In this document: piece after piece, positions 1 to 11,861 of the stretch
How positions within the stretch are numbered: the stretch's first letter is position 1
Layout of the letters: the number at the start of each line of letters is the position of its first letter
NCBI GenBank assembly: GCA_037951105.1
Contig: JBAMJV010002098.1
Coordinates: forward strand, 1 to 64,000
Reading direction: 5' to 3'
From: Echinarachnius parma
Taxonomy: Eukaryota > Echinodermata > Echinoidea > Clypeasteroida > Echinarachniidae
Length of the DNA stretch: 64,000 nucleotides
Notes under the pieces: model-generated
Seen by the model: the letters and a program-made list of their open reading frames with translations, nothing else
Databases searched by the model: none
What the model was told of the DNA's origin: nothing
Position numbers and translations under genes: made by a program

Positions 1-207
1 TAGTATTATTATAAGTAGTAGTAGTAGTAGTAGTACTATTACTACTACTAGTAGTAGTAGTAGTAGCTAGTAGTAGTAGTAGTAGTATTATTATTATTAT
101 TAGTAGTAGTAGTAGCTAGTAGTAGTAGTAGTATCATTATTATTATTAGTAGTAGTAGTAGTAGCTAGTAGTAGTAGTAGTAGTATTACTATTATTATTA
201 TTTTTTT
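1..207. repeat. (TAG)n trinucleotide microsatellite
   Basis: Nearly continuous TAG/TAGTAG tracts broken by ATT-rich spacers. They run up to the poly-pyrimidine tract of the first EGF exon. A shorter TAG array lies at 1369-1410 in the next intron. Confidence 0.95.
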
Positions 208-233
208 TATTTTACTTTCACATTGTATCACAG

Positions 234-344
234 TGAATACTCCCTGCGCCAGTAGCCCATGTTTCAATAGCGGTGTATGCAGTAATAACGGAAACGACTT
301 TGTTTGCATCTGTCCTGCTGGATATTCTGGAACTCGCTGCACAG
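234..344 (+). CDS. EGF-like domain exon 1
   Basis: Acceptor cacag ends at 233 and the donor gtactg starts at 345. The frame reads NTPCASSPC...[23 protein letters not shown] with six cysteines in EGF spacing. The exon is 111 nt, phase 1-1. It begins immediately after a long TAG microsatellite in the preceding intron. Confidence 0.82.
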
Positions 345-1367
345 GTACTGGTACTTATATGAAAACAAAAACATATTGATTTGCAAAGCCTGGGTGTTGG
401 TTGTTTGTTTTATACTAAATTTGCATTAAAGATGATGCACACCTTGAAACTTTTAAAGGTATGGTGACAAGAAAACTGCCTCAAAATTGCGTTTTACTGT
501 ATCTAAGGTAGATTTCCATGAGATTTCTTATACAAACATATTTTCCTCGTGGGAAAACCCGGTAAAATAAAAAATAATAAACTTGTAAATTCACTTTCGG
601 AACCCCCGAAACTTTCGGAGTCCCGGGCAAACAAAAAATGACGTCATCTTTGTGACGTCACCTGCAGACAATCGCAGTTAGCTCGGTCATAGACGTACAC
701 GCTGAGTGCAATACTCACGTTGACACAGAGATATTATTTCATTTGTTTCAATATTGGCATACTGTTTAAACCAAGAAAGGTATCGCAGATGAAATTACAA
801 AGTCATATATTTGGTACAGGTCTAAATATCCTTGTAATACAAAGCTGGAAGTCATTGCATGACTGAGTATTCACATCCGAATGGAGCTGCCTGTACAAAC
901 CGAGAAAGATATGAGTGAGAAATTGCAAAGCCATACATTTGTTATGCACATAATGTTTTAAATATCACTCCCTTCTCACACAACTTAAAAGATATTTCCC
1001 TTTCTCCTATTCTTACACAGCTGGTATTCAGTATGCTTGCCTGAGCAACCCCTGCCTGAATGGAGCAACCTGTACAAACCAGGGAAGTGGTTATGACTGC
1101 ACGTGTCCAGCTGGCTACACTGGGACAAACTGTGAAACATCTACTGGTATGTCATTTGTTGTTGTTGTTGGCGGGGAGGGGGGGGGGGGGGGCGTGGAAA
1201 CTCAGTATGACTGGTTAATCTCTTAGTTTTTTGTTTCTCTTCATTTATAGTGCATATTTCTACATGCTTAATCACGCCGTGTGTTATGTGCGTTATAAAG
1301 ATAAGTAGTACCAGTATTCATTTTATTAGAATTAATATTATTATTATATCGTTACTATTATCAGTAT

Positions 1368-1408
<41 letters not shown>

Positions 1409-4400
1409 TCAGTACTAATACTAATACTACTTTGTTTCATGTTAAAGGGATAGTTGTGTTTTGGTAGAGAGGGCGCTACATACAATTATTTTTGGTGAGA
1501 TATTGAAAAAAGGAGTGTTAAATTTGAAATATAACAATATTTTAATAACAGAATGAACTTTATTTGATCAAAACCGGTTCTGAAACGGCTGAAATATCCA
1601 TAAACATAGCCATTTGTAATAAATGTGGTGCTCCACACTTATTCGATAATTTTGAACCAGCCGTAAAAACCAAACAATTGTTCCTCTTTTTAAAAAGTTA
1701 TAAAATCTTATCACTATTTCAACAAAACATAACATGCACAAAATTTTATTCAAAATGGTTGAAACCGATGAGTGTTTAGAGAGCGCCCTTTTACGTTTTA
1801 ACGGCTCCTTTTGAATGAAAACATGATCTTTACTAAGTCATTTGAAATTTGTGTTCCTTTTTAGTTTAGTTTGTAATGTAATGATGCAGGTTTTGGTTAC
1901 TAAAATTCAGTTTCACCAAAACTGTACTCTCCTTACCAGAACTCAACTATCCCTTTAAGTTTATAAATGTATCTTTGCATTTCGCCACCATACTTTCTTA
2001 ATGTATCTTATATGCACGCTCAAATACATTGTTGGGAGATCATGTCGTATACAATTTTAAATGGATGGCAAATATCTCACATTGTGTGAACAATGCATGC
2101 AGGTACAATTTATCTCTAATGTCATGATGTTCCAATAGATAAGGCCATTATGATGTAGCATTATATTTTACGGCATAACTAGAAAAGTTATTACTCAACG
2201 GGCTTATAATTATAATTCTGTAGAACACATAGCAACAAAGATGTACATTTAAAGGTAACGTTGAGTATTGGTAAAACTAGTATATAATAGTTATAACTTC
2301 ACCATGCTCGAAAAGTATACACAATTACAAACGACAAAGTAAAACCCCTGTTTTCATTAAAAAAGAGCCGTTACAACTCAATTGCAAATTAACTCTAGAG
2401 AACGCTAGCGCAAAGGGCTAGCGTTCTACGTCCTTCTTATACGAGACTGTTAAATGCGCGGTAATAGTACCGCGCATATTCATGTGTATCGCATTGGCAA
2501 GCTGCGGCGGCCATCACGCTCATCTTTCCGGCGTTCAAAATTATATTCGGAGACGCGCTAACACATGGAGAGAAGTCGAGGAGGCGCATATATCACTGAT
2601 TTTTTGCGGAATGGAGGGAAAAATCATAATTGTAATCCACCCGATAGTTGGATCACATATTGGAGAGTGAATTGGTGGTAATTACCGTATTATATGTATA
2701 CTTTTAAGCACAATTAGCGTGCATACAAATACTAATTTGCAGTCCCGTATCAACAGGACCTAGAACGCTAGCGCCTCGCGCTAGCGTTCTCTAAAAAGTG
2801 ATACACGGACGTCAATCACTTTTATATGGGCCGTGATGCGAGAAAAGGGCCCTTAGAGCATACAATACAAACAAAATAAGTTTTCACCACCAAATCAAAG
2901 TACAAAGTCATAGTTTTTCGATATTCAAAAATATTTTGAAAGCAAATTTCACAACAATTAGAGCATTTGAATGGCAATTATTACTATTTCCCATGTTTTT
3001 TTTCCCGATGATCTTTCATATGAAATTGAAATCAACCAAATCCGTTACAATTAATTTTGGGGGGCACTTTGGAAATTGGAAAGGTTACCTTTAACTAAGC
3101 ATTGATTGAAATGCTGTTTGTTCTGATTTGGTCAGTATATATACATGTATGAATGTTATTATACAGTTGTTAACTGGTGGTGGAGGGATCACCACGGAAT
3201 GTTCCATCCACTTATTTTCTTCACGAAATAGCATTTAAAATCCCGAGCATTGGAACATTCCATGATTTTCCCGACAACAAAGTTAACAACTGTTATATCA
3301 TCTGACTATGATCTGTGACTATCATCTAAACAGTCGATTTTCGTACGGAATTTGCCTTTCTCCGCAAAATTTCTCAACATGTTCCGATCACTGCATTTCT
3401 ATATCGGAAATATGTGTTGATTGTTTCCTTCGAGTATATAGTCATGTAATTATCTGATCAAGTTGTACTGGAAATCGCTGATTTCCGTTAGAATTTTGTG
3501 GCGGCGAGAATAATAAATATTGTACGCTACGCGTTCGGTACACGCGCGGTATATATAGCGGGTATGGCACACCGGCTGTATACGTACCGCGGTGTATATG
3601 TTTACATAGTTGTAATGTTGATGGAAACAATTATGTTTTGATGTGTTACATCACATGAACCATGCATTCCTTTCCATTCGCATACTCATTTATTGTTCTG
3701 AAAGCTAGTTTAAAACAAAAATGTGTAAAACAAACAACCGGCATGAATAGTGGGTTAACATTTTATCCCATCCTGGTTAAATAATCATGATTGCAAAACT
3801 GTGAATACCGTTATAACAAAATCTACTTTATTTGATGTGTTTAAGAAATTTAACTCTGATTTGTGTTTATATTGATTGACAATGTAAATAAATCATTCGT
3901 TTTTTATAGATCGATCGGCAACAATCCTAGCATTGGTATCAACCTTGGTCATTGTTATTTTCATCTTGGTGATTGTGGTCATCGTATGCGTTTACAAGAG
4001 GTCAGTGGATAACCTTACTCAATCTTAAAAGAGTCGTTTACAAACCGGAATCGGGCTAGGTTATACAGAAGAAACTATTAACAATGAAAGTCCTAATAGA
4101 AAACAAGCATTCAAGGTTTTATTTTGAGCAGTATACACACACTAAGAAATGAAGGTTCAAATTTGCTTAATAACAGTACCTTTAAGGGTGCAATTTTGCA
4201 CCAAAAAAGTGATAACTTATGCAAATAAGCCCATACACATACAGCCTTGGAAATAATTATTAGACCAAGCACTTTTTGCTCAATTTTTATGATTGTTTAC
4301 ACTATTTTGTCACATTAATTACATTTTACAGAAACAAAAGTTCATAAAATATATAAGGGGGTATACTCAATGGGATTAGGAATGCCTACAACAGATTTTA

Positions 4401-6672
4401 TGTCTTGAACTTGAAGAAAACATGAATTTCATGTATAATTGCGTGGATTTTTACCATAAAAAGGTATGGGTTTTATACACACGTTTTCAATGCATAATGA
4501 AACTTTTTATGATTTTTTTCCTGTAAGTAGTGCTTATATCATAGAAATGTCTTTTCATTCTTTGTGGGGCTTGTTTATGAGTGAAATAATTACTGATTAG
4601 AGTTGCCAAGTGACAGTCAATTTTTCTTATCAAAGAAGTAAGACAAGGTGAAGATGACCTCTATCCTGGTGTACTGCTAAAGCACAGGCAGTCGGCATCC
4701 TAATATTATTTGCTTCTCCAACAGAGTTCAATGCCACTTGGCACCTCTCACCAAGAATCAAAGTGCTAATACAAGTCACACTAGGAACTGGAGAGACCTG
4801 TCTATAATATAATTACAACTTACAGGGGGAAAAATCAACAAATTGTGCAGATTTTATTAAAAATGTATATAAAACCCATGCCTTTTATGTACATGTAATG
4901 AATGGACAAAATCCATACAATTTGTATAAAATTCATGTTTTTAATCAAATTGAAAGCAGAAAATATGTGGTAGGTACCACAAACACCATTGACTATACCC
5001 CTTTTGGTATGTCATTAACTAATTTTTCTTTGAAATATTATAAAATGGACAAAATAGCGTAAAACGTCAACAAAATTGATAAAAAAGTGCTTGGTCTAAT
5101 AATTGTTGCCAAGGCTGTATATCTTAACATAGTTAAACATTGTTTTTCACCAAATATAATCTTTAGACCGATTGAAATAATAATACAAACAAACAATTTG
5201 AACAGCCGGGTTATTCCGTATTGTTTTGAGATTCTTACGTAGGCTATTCTTTGTTTGTAACCTATACATTTCATTGTTGTTTATGTTTTATTGTATTGGT
5301 AACTGTAATTCAACTTATTGAAAACAACTAACCAAGTATTCTCTATTTTTATGTAAAAGATTATTTCCATAATTATGTCTTGTACACAAATCACGAAATA
5401 TAGCAATTTTCAGGCAGACATGGTCAGAACAAATGTCACGTGATTTTGTACCGGTAGGTCCTATTTTCGCGAAAGTTGTTTTAAAGGATGCGCAAGACGC
5501 ATCCACGAAGCGGCGGGCACCATCTTCGCGCGTTCATGGTGCAATAGACCGCTTCTGTAATGTATGGAAATAATATGCGTATGACGTAAGACTCTCCGTT
5601 GGCAAGCTTAACAATAGTAACTAGGTCCGGCAAGCTAAGTTTGCCGGAGCTTGCCGGACATAGTTACTATTGTTAAGCTTGCCAACGGGGAGTCTGACGT
5701 CATACGCATAATATCTGCATACATTACAGAAGCGGTCTATTGGGAAATTTCCGGATGGGGGTCAAAATTCCCCCGGCCTCATTAAGGGTGCTACTATTTT
5801 AGCAGCGTTTTGCACCCACCCTAATTGTGGATGTGGTGTGGCAAGATTGGTAGAGGGCGCGCTTTCCGATCATGAGATCCCGGGTTCGAACCCTGCCCAC
5901 TGCCTTTGTCCTTCGGCAAGACAATTTATCCACAATTGCTGCTCTCTACCCAGGTGTATAAATGGGGACCCGGTGAAAGCCTTATGCGAACGATCTTCTT
6001 GAGCCCATGAGCGCTTGGAAGGAATGCTCCCGAGGGAGTGGAGATGGTGCAAAGAATGTGTGCTGGTTTGCATTGTATCCTAGGACCGGGGGTAATATTA
6101 TCATTGTAAGGCGCTATATAAATCGAAACATTATTTTATTTTTACCCTTATTTTGATGAAATAATATATAATATACAACTTAATCAGACTTAAAGATAAA
6201 GCACACTAAATTATGGAAAACCTTTGGTAGACCATAATTTTCTATAGTGCCAAAAATATACTAATAACATGCTCTGTTTTGGGGCAGGTCGAAGAAAGTC
6301 AAGTCTACCAGGTCTTCTGAGAGGGACGACCCTGGCCTGAGAAGCAATCCTGCATTCAAGCCAGACGAGATGGACGGCCCACATGCACCGTACGACACCC
6401 CTCAGCCTCTCGGTAGCCATGCATATGACTATGCATATGCAGAGAGGGGGCAGTACCTTACTGCCCTCTCTCCCCGTACGGGACGTGACAACGATCGTGC
6501 ACAAAATGTATATAACAGTACTACAGTACCGGAAATAGGTGGGCGCGAATCTGGCTTTACGGAAGATACAAGCGTACGACGTCCGCAAGTGGAAAGAGAG
6601 GAACGACAATATCCGACGGAGGCAATCGATGGTTCCCCTCTAGTCCACACCTACGCCACGGTCATTCAATGA
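234..6672 (+). CDS. EGF-like repeat single-pass membrane protein, 3' part of gene (exons 234-344, 1021-1146, 3910-4000, 6288-6672)
   Basis: Seen: four exons with matching phases (1-1, 1-1, 1-2, 2-stop) and AG/GT borders. Two encode EGF-like domains, one a transmembrane helix and the last a cytoplasmic tail of 128 codons. Known: phase 1-1 EGF exons are typical of shuffled extracellular proteins; EGF plus transmembrane plus short tail is found in Notch-ligand-like, scavenger and adhesion proteins. The tail is tyrosine-rich ([28 protein letters not shown]) and its last tyrosine forms a YxxV sorting-type motif, so endocytosis or phosphotyrosine signalling is possible, but this is inference. The 5' end is outside the window, so signal peptide and number of EGF repeats are unknown. 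No family name can be assigned. A candidate AATAAA lies at 6829-6834. Confidence 0.8.
1021..1146 (+). CDS. EGF-like domain exon 2
   Basis: Acceptor tcttacacag ends at 1020 and the donor gtatgt starts at 1147. The frame reads [16 protein letters not shown] followed by [15 protein letters not shown], a canonical EGF domain with six cysteines and the C-terminal G-Y/F-x-G-x-x-C signature. The exon is 126 nt, phase 1-1. Confidence 0.87.
1172..1193. repeat. Poly-G tract in intron
   Basis: A G-run interrupted by single C and A near its start, about 25 bases after the second EGF exon donor. Confidence 0.9.
1446..1954. mobile_element. TTAA-flanked MITE (509 bp)
   Basis: The terminal inverted repeats begin AGGGATAGTTG and end CAACTATCCCT, and TTAA lies directly outside both ends (1442-1445, 1955-1958). 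A TTAA target duplication points to the piggyBac or Kolobok superfamilies; I cannot choose. There is no transposase frame. The right half matches the units of the array at about 7.4-11.6 kb. Confidence 0.75.
2253..3090. mobile_element. TTAA-flanked MITE carrying a nested element
   Basis: The ends are AGGTAACGTT and AAGGTTACCT with TTAA outside (2249-2252, 3091-3094). Its left part reads as the reverse complement of the 7.4-11.6 kb array units (agcatggtg, tcgtttgtaa and similar words). A second element at 2398-2791 is inserted in it. Confidence 0.65.
2398..2791. mobile_element. TA-flanked element with hairpin termini (394 bp)
   Basis: Each end is a hairpin: 2399-2427 pairs AGAACGCTAGC with GCTAGCGTTCT, and 2762-2790 pairs 13-bp arms around a 3-nt loop. 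The outermost 14 bases are inverted copies of each other, and TA flanks both sides (2396-2397, 2792-2793). A third perfect hairpin (10-bp arms, 4-nt loop) lies at 2454-2477. The 62-codon frame at 2482-2670 resembles nothing I know and is probably not a gene. Confidence 0.62.
3163..3293. mobile_element. Small inverted-repeat element (131 bp)
   Basis: The ends are a perfect 13-bp inverted repeat, ACAGTTGTTAACT and AGTTAACAACTGT. A second inner pair, GGAATGTTCCA and TGGAACATTCC, extends the hairpin. TAT directly flanks both ends and may be the target duplication. Confidence 0.55.
3910..4000 (+). CDS. Transmembrane exon
   Basis: Acceptor tttatag ends at 3909 and the donor gtcagt starts at 4001. 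The frame gives a run of about 23 hydrophobic residues ([19 protein letters not shown]...) ended by CVYKR, a stop-transfer signal. Phase 1 in and phase 2 out match both neighbours. Confidence 0.83.
4239..5122. mobile_element. Foldback element with long inverted arms (about 880 bp)
   Basis: The left arm from about 4239 (acagccttgg, attattagaccaagcac, gctatactc-type words) is repeated in inverse orientation down to 5122 (gtgcttggtctaataatt, ccaaggctgt). Pairing continues inward for roughly 280 bp per side with mismatches. It sits in the intron between the transmembrane and tail exons. No protein is encoded. Confidence 0.65.
5542..5742. repeat. Near-perfect 200-bp palindrome
   Basis: Arms of about 95 bp run from CAATAGACCGCTTCTGTAAT to its reverse complement ending at 5742, joined by a short loop near 5640. 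A compact MITE is the likeliest explanation, but I see no clear target duplication. Confidence 0.75.
5828..6140 (+). mobile_element. tRNA-derived SINE, family 1
   Basis: The head carries a tRNA-like A box (TGGCAAGATTGGTAGAGG) and B box (GGTTCGAACCC). The body has tccttcggcaagacaa and gagcgcttggaaggaat, and the tail ends in gcgctatataaat. A second full copy in the same orientation is at about 53,431-53,770, and 3' fragments lie at 51.07-51.72 kb. Confidence 0.8.
6288..6672 (+). CDS. Cytoplasmic tail exon with stop codon
   Basis: Acceptor ttttggggcag ends at 6287; the first base completes an Arg codon from the preceding exon. The tail starts basic ([14 protein letters not shown]), is rich in Tyr, Pro and Ser, and ends ...[11 protein letters not shown] with TGA at 6670-6672. 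No catalytic domain is visible. Confidence 0.78.
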
Positions 6673-7225
6673 GACGTCAGACAAGAAAACGCAGTCGAAA
6701 ATTCTAATTAAGGCAACTCATATGTTGAACTTCAAGCAGAATACAGCAATGTTTACATGGACTTAGTTAAAACACACTAAAATATTGAAACCCTTTGGTA
6801 GAGCATGATGTCCTTACAGTTTGGCCCCAATAAAACGGAACTGCATTCTTCCAATATTCAAGCAACATGGTAACATTGGATTCACCAGGTGGTGAATCTT
6901 TTACTAACAAATATATATATATGATCCTAAGATCGGCAACTTTGGATAAGAAGTTTTCGTTGTAGGTCGCACTTTGTGACCCCATGTTAGGTTTGAGATC
7001 ATGGGGTTGGGGGCCACTCTTGTATGTGCTACTATGACCCATCCGTGTCCATCACGCAACGTTTGAAATGGACCCGTTTATGGCGTATCGCATATTTTTA
7101 AAGTTTGTACCCCTCAATGAAGACATATAACCTTAATGGCGAAGCGTCGAAAACCTGTGCACCTGTAGAGGGGTTTAGTGATTCTTGAGTGCTAAAAATT
7201 ACCGCTTTTTAAGGAAAACGTTGAC

Positions 7226-7328
7226 GTCGCTGTATAACTGACTTTCTACGCGGGTGCGTATAAAGTCATATGGGGTATTATCATATGACTTTCTACGCAC
7301 CCGCGTAGAAAGTCAGTTATACAGCGAC
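7226..7328. repeat. Inverted-repeat hairpin
   Basis: The left arm begins GTCGCTGTATAACTGACTTT and is matched by its reverse complement ending at 7328. Arms are about 46 bp and the loop about 10 bp (ggtattatc). Confidence 0.75.
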
Positions 7329-7439
7329 TTACCGAAACTAATATTATTAGTTTTTAGTACAAATGATTATCATTATAATGATGACGATAATATGGGTTTT
7401 CCCATCCATTTTCAAACAATCGTTTCATTAATTGTTAAC

Positions 7440-10400
7440 TTCAATTTCGTCTGGAAAGTCCGGAAAACAGGCTTTTTACTTTGTCGTTTGTAAGTTTGTA
7501 TACCTTTCTAGCATGGGTGAGTAATAATTATTAGTTTGCAATTTTATAGTGCAGGTTTTAGTAAATAATAATGAGTTTTACCAAAACTGTACTCTCTATA
7601 CCGAAACTCAATTATCCCTTAAAGGGACTTAGTAACATTGTCCAAATCCTCAAAATAAAATTGTAATTCTAGCGGTTCCTTTATACCTTGTTGTATTCGT
7701 ATTAACAATAAAATCATGGGACAGATTTCGGTTTTTCAAATTTCCCTTTCATTACAAAGATATGTATGATTGAAGTATTTAGATAAGAAAATCTCCGGGC
7801 GAGATTTTCATCCCTGTACAAAGTGAATGCAGTGAGTTGGTGAATATCACCCAATATCACTTTGCATTTTCGCTCATTACTTGGCCATACATTGTCCATT
7901 TGACCTGAAATTTTCACACAATACCCTGAGGACATATGAGATAACAACAGTATACATTGCATCAACCATTCATCAGTTTTTGCACATCTCAACAAAGTTA
8001 CTAGATCCCTTTAAAATCAGATACAAATCTTGTTTTTATTTAGAAAAACATAAAAGTCGTTTGCAGATTGTATATTAGTTATGGTTACTTTATAAGATAA
8101 TATCGTTATTGGCAATAAATACCCAGCACTGGTGCTTTTATGGTGTTTGGAATTTAACTTAAGCTAACACAGTAACTATATTTTACTTTTTAACTTATGA
8201 TATGCATTATGTAACACTTGATATAAGGATAGTGAAAAAAGCATGATTTGAATACAAAATAATTGTTGATGATCTTATCAAAACACAACATGCACAATTT
8301 TTATTAAAAAATGGTTGAAACCAATGTGTTCTTAGAGAGCGCCATTTTGTGTTTTAACAGATGTTTTGAATTGATAACAGGCTTTTTACTTTCGATTGTA
8401 AGATTGTATACCTTTCGAATATGGTGGACCATAAATATGCAAATAAATGCATTTTACAAAAAAAAAAAAATTACAATTGTATTCTATACACTACACTTAT
8501 CATGTGTGCAAAATTTCACGGCGAACGGCCGCTTCGCGGCCGAGATCTTAAGGGGGGGGGGGGGGGGGGGCATAATGGCCCCGGCCGTGGAAAGAACTCA
8601 AATAGCCCGGCCTTTTTAGGGTTAAACAAACACAATAACTGTAGTTTACTGCTGTATGTGTTGTATTATATGACAATTTATATCAGGGTTATGAAAAAAA
8701 ATCATGATTTGAAAACAAAATAACTGATGATCTCTCTATTTAATTATTATTTTAACAAAACACCCCATGCACAATTGTCATAAATATGGTTGAAACCAAT
8801 GTGCTCTCTAACAGAGAGCGTCATCTTGTGTTTTAATAGCTCTTTTTAAATGATAACAGGCTTTTTACTTAGGCGTGTGCAAGTTTATATACCTTTCGAG
8901 CATGGTTTACTAATATATATATTAGTTTGTTATGTTACAGTGTAGGTTTTGGTTCATAATATTGAGTTTTACCGAAACTGTACTCTCTGTACCGAAACTC
9001 AATTATCCCTTAAAATCAGATACAAATCTTGTTTTTCATTTTAAAAAACCCCATAAAAGCCGTTAGCAGATTGTATAATAGCTATGTGTACTTTATAAGT
9101 AGCCAGGATTGATGTTTTCATGGTGTGTGGGAATTAACTTAAGCAAACATATATTTTATTTTGTATGTATCAATTTTATGTATCAATTTATAACAGAGTT
9201 GTGACAAAAAAAAAATCATCATTTGAATACACCATAGTTGTTGATGATCTCTCTATTTAATTAGTATTTTATCAAAACACCAAATGCACAATTTTCATAT
9301 AGGTTAAAACAAATGTGTTCTTTAGTAGAGAGCGCCATTTTCTGTTTTAACAGCTCTTTTGAAACGATAACAGGATTTTTACTTAGACTTTTGTAATTTT
9401 GTATACCTTTCGAGCATGGTGTACTTATATCTATTAGTTTCCTATATTACAGTGCAGGTTTTGGTTCATAATGTTGAGTTTTACCAAAAATGTAACCTAC
9501 TCTCTGTACCGAAACTAAACTATCCCTTTAAATTCAGATACAATTGTTTCTTTCTTCAAAAAACATCAAAGTCGTTTGTATAGTGTATATATTTGTAATG
9601 GTTACTTTCTAAGATAATCTCGTTATTGACAATATATATCTAGGATTGAATATAATGGTATGTGGGATTATAATCAAGCAGTGTGTTTACATTTCGAGCA
9701 TGGTGGAGTAATAACTTTAGTTTGTTATGTTATAATGTAGGTTATGGTTACTAATATTGAGATTTACCAAAACTGTACTCTCTGTACCGAAACTAAACTA
9801 TTCCTTTATATCAGATACAATTTTTGTTTTCTTTAAAAAACATCAAAGTCGTTTGCAGATTGTAAATATGATGACAAGCTTTTTACATAGTCGTTTGTAA
9901 GTTTGCCATTTTGTGTTTAACAGCTCTTTTTAAATGATAAAAAGCTTTGTACTTAGTCGGTTGTAAGTTTGTATACCTTTCGAGCATGGTGGAGTTATAA
10001 CTTTATAGTTTGTAATGATATCATGCAGGTTTTGGTTACTAATATTGAGATTTACCAAAACTGTACTCTCTGTACCGAAACTAAACTATTCCTTTATATC
10101 AGATACAATTTTTGATTTCTTTTAAAAAAAAACATAGTCGTTTGCAGATTGTAAATATTTGTAATTCTTACTTTTTAAGATAATCTCGTTATTGACAATA
10201 TATACTATCCAAGATTGCATATAATGGTGTGTGGGAATATAATTAAGCAAACACAATAAAGTTTACTGTTTAATTTGTTGTATATATCATAATTATTACA
10301 ATTTATGTCAGGGTTTGGAAAAAAATCATGATTTGAAAACATAATACATGTTAAGGATTTCACTATTTAGTTATTATTTCAACAAAACACCACATGCACA

Positions 10401-11640
10401 ATTTTTATTTAAAAAAAATTAAAACCAATGTGCTCTTAGAAAACGCCATTGTGTGTTAAACAGCTCATTTTGAATGATAACAAGCTGTTTACTTAGTCGT
10501 TTGTAAGTGTGTTTACATTTCGAGCATGGTGGAGTAATAACTTTAGTTTGTTATGTTATAATGTAGGTTATGGTTACTAATATTGAGATTTACCAAAACT
10601 GTACTCTCTGTACCGAAACTAAACTATTCCTTTATATCAGATACAATTTGTGTTTTCTTTAAAAAACATCAAAGTCGTTTGCAGATTGTAAATATGATGA
10701 CAAGCTTTTTACATAGTCGTTTGTAAGTTTGTATACCTTCAATCATGGTGGAGTTAAAACTTTAGTTTGTAATGTTATATAATGCATGTTTTGGTAACCA
10801 TGGTTACTAATATTGAGATTAACCAAAACTGTACTCTCTGTACCGAAAGTAAACTATTCCTTTATATCAGATACAATTTATGTTTTCTTAAAATACATCA
10901 AAGTCGTTTGCAGATTATATATATTTGTAATAGGTACTTTTTAAGATAATCTCGTTATTGACAATATATACTATCCAAGATTGAATATAATGGTGGGTGG
11001 GAATATAATTAAGCAAACACAATAAAGTTTACTGTTTAATTTGTTGTATATATCATAATTATTACAATTTATGTCAGGGTTGGGAACAAATCATGATTTG
11101 AAAACATAATAGTTGTTAAGGATCTCACTATTTAATTATTATTTCAACAAAACACCACATGTACAATTTTTATTTAAAAAAAGTTAAAACCAATGTGCTC
11201 TTAGAAAACGTCATTTTGTGTTTAACAGCTCATTTTGAATGATAACAAGCTGTTTACTTAGTCGTTTGAAAGTGTCTATACATTTCGAGCATGGTGGAGT
11301 TATAACTTTAGTTTGTGATGTTATAATGTAGGTTATAGTTACTAATATTGAGATTTACCAAAACTGTACTCTCTGTACCGAAACTAAACTATTCCTTTAT
11401 ATCAGATACAATTGTTGTTTTCTTAAGAAACATCAAAGTCGTTTGCAGATTATATATATTTGTATTGGTTATTTTTTAAGATAATCTCGTTATTGGCAAT
11501 TTATACCCAGGATTGAATATCATGGTGCGTGGGATTAAAGTTAAGCAAACACAATATCTATGCGTTACTGTTTTATTTGTCGGTTATATAAGATTACAAT
11601 TTATATCAGGGTTAGGAAAATCATGATACAAAAACAGACA
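7440..11640. repeat. Degenerate tandem array of a TTAA-element relative
   Basis: Words such as gcatggtggagttataac, ctgtactctctgtaccgaaa, atcaaagtcgtttgcagatt and gataatctcgttattgacaa recur in the same order and strand. The ctctctgtaccgaaac word falls near 7590, 8980, 9505, 9780, 10065, 10605, 10830 and 11370, giving full units of about 525-540 bp plus shorter deleted ones. No coding frame survives in any unit. The array fills most of the gap between the EGF gene and TRIP11. Confidence 0.75.
8552..8570. repeat. Poly-G tract beside a GC hairpin
   Basis: A 19-base G-run follows a GC-rich hairpin (cggccgcttcgcggccg) inside the array. The phrase gcccggcctttttagggtta, just downstream, recurs at 13,530-13,550. 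Confidence 0.85.
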
Positions 11641-11861
11641 AATTTAATCGCGATTTGTAAAAATATTTAATCAGATAGAACATTTTTTTCTTCTCATAAA
11701 TATCAAATTCATTTGCAGTTGGAAACTGTATTATCCTGTGGAATATACAGTAAGTATTATTTAAAGGAATTTCCTCAACACAAGAGTCCATGGAGATGAT
11801 TTCAGTCAGTGATTTGTGTTAACGAATTAAGGTGATTTAAATCCTGCATTCTCCTTATGTA

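Noticed and set aside
2482-2670. 62-codon frame inside the hairpin-ended element
   Set aside because: Short, no recognised domain, no codon or homology support; probably chance in a GC-richer element.
5845-5905. tRNA gene on the plus strand
   Set aside because: Followed by a SINE body and a ctatataaat tail, with a second full copy at 53.4 kb.
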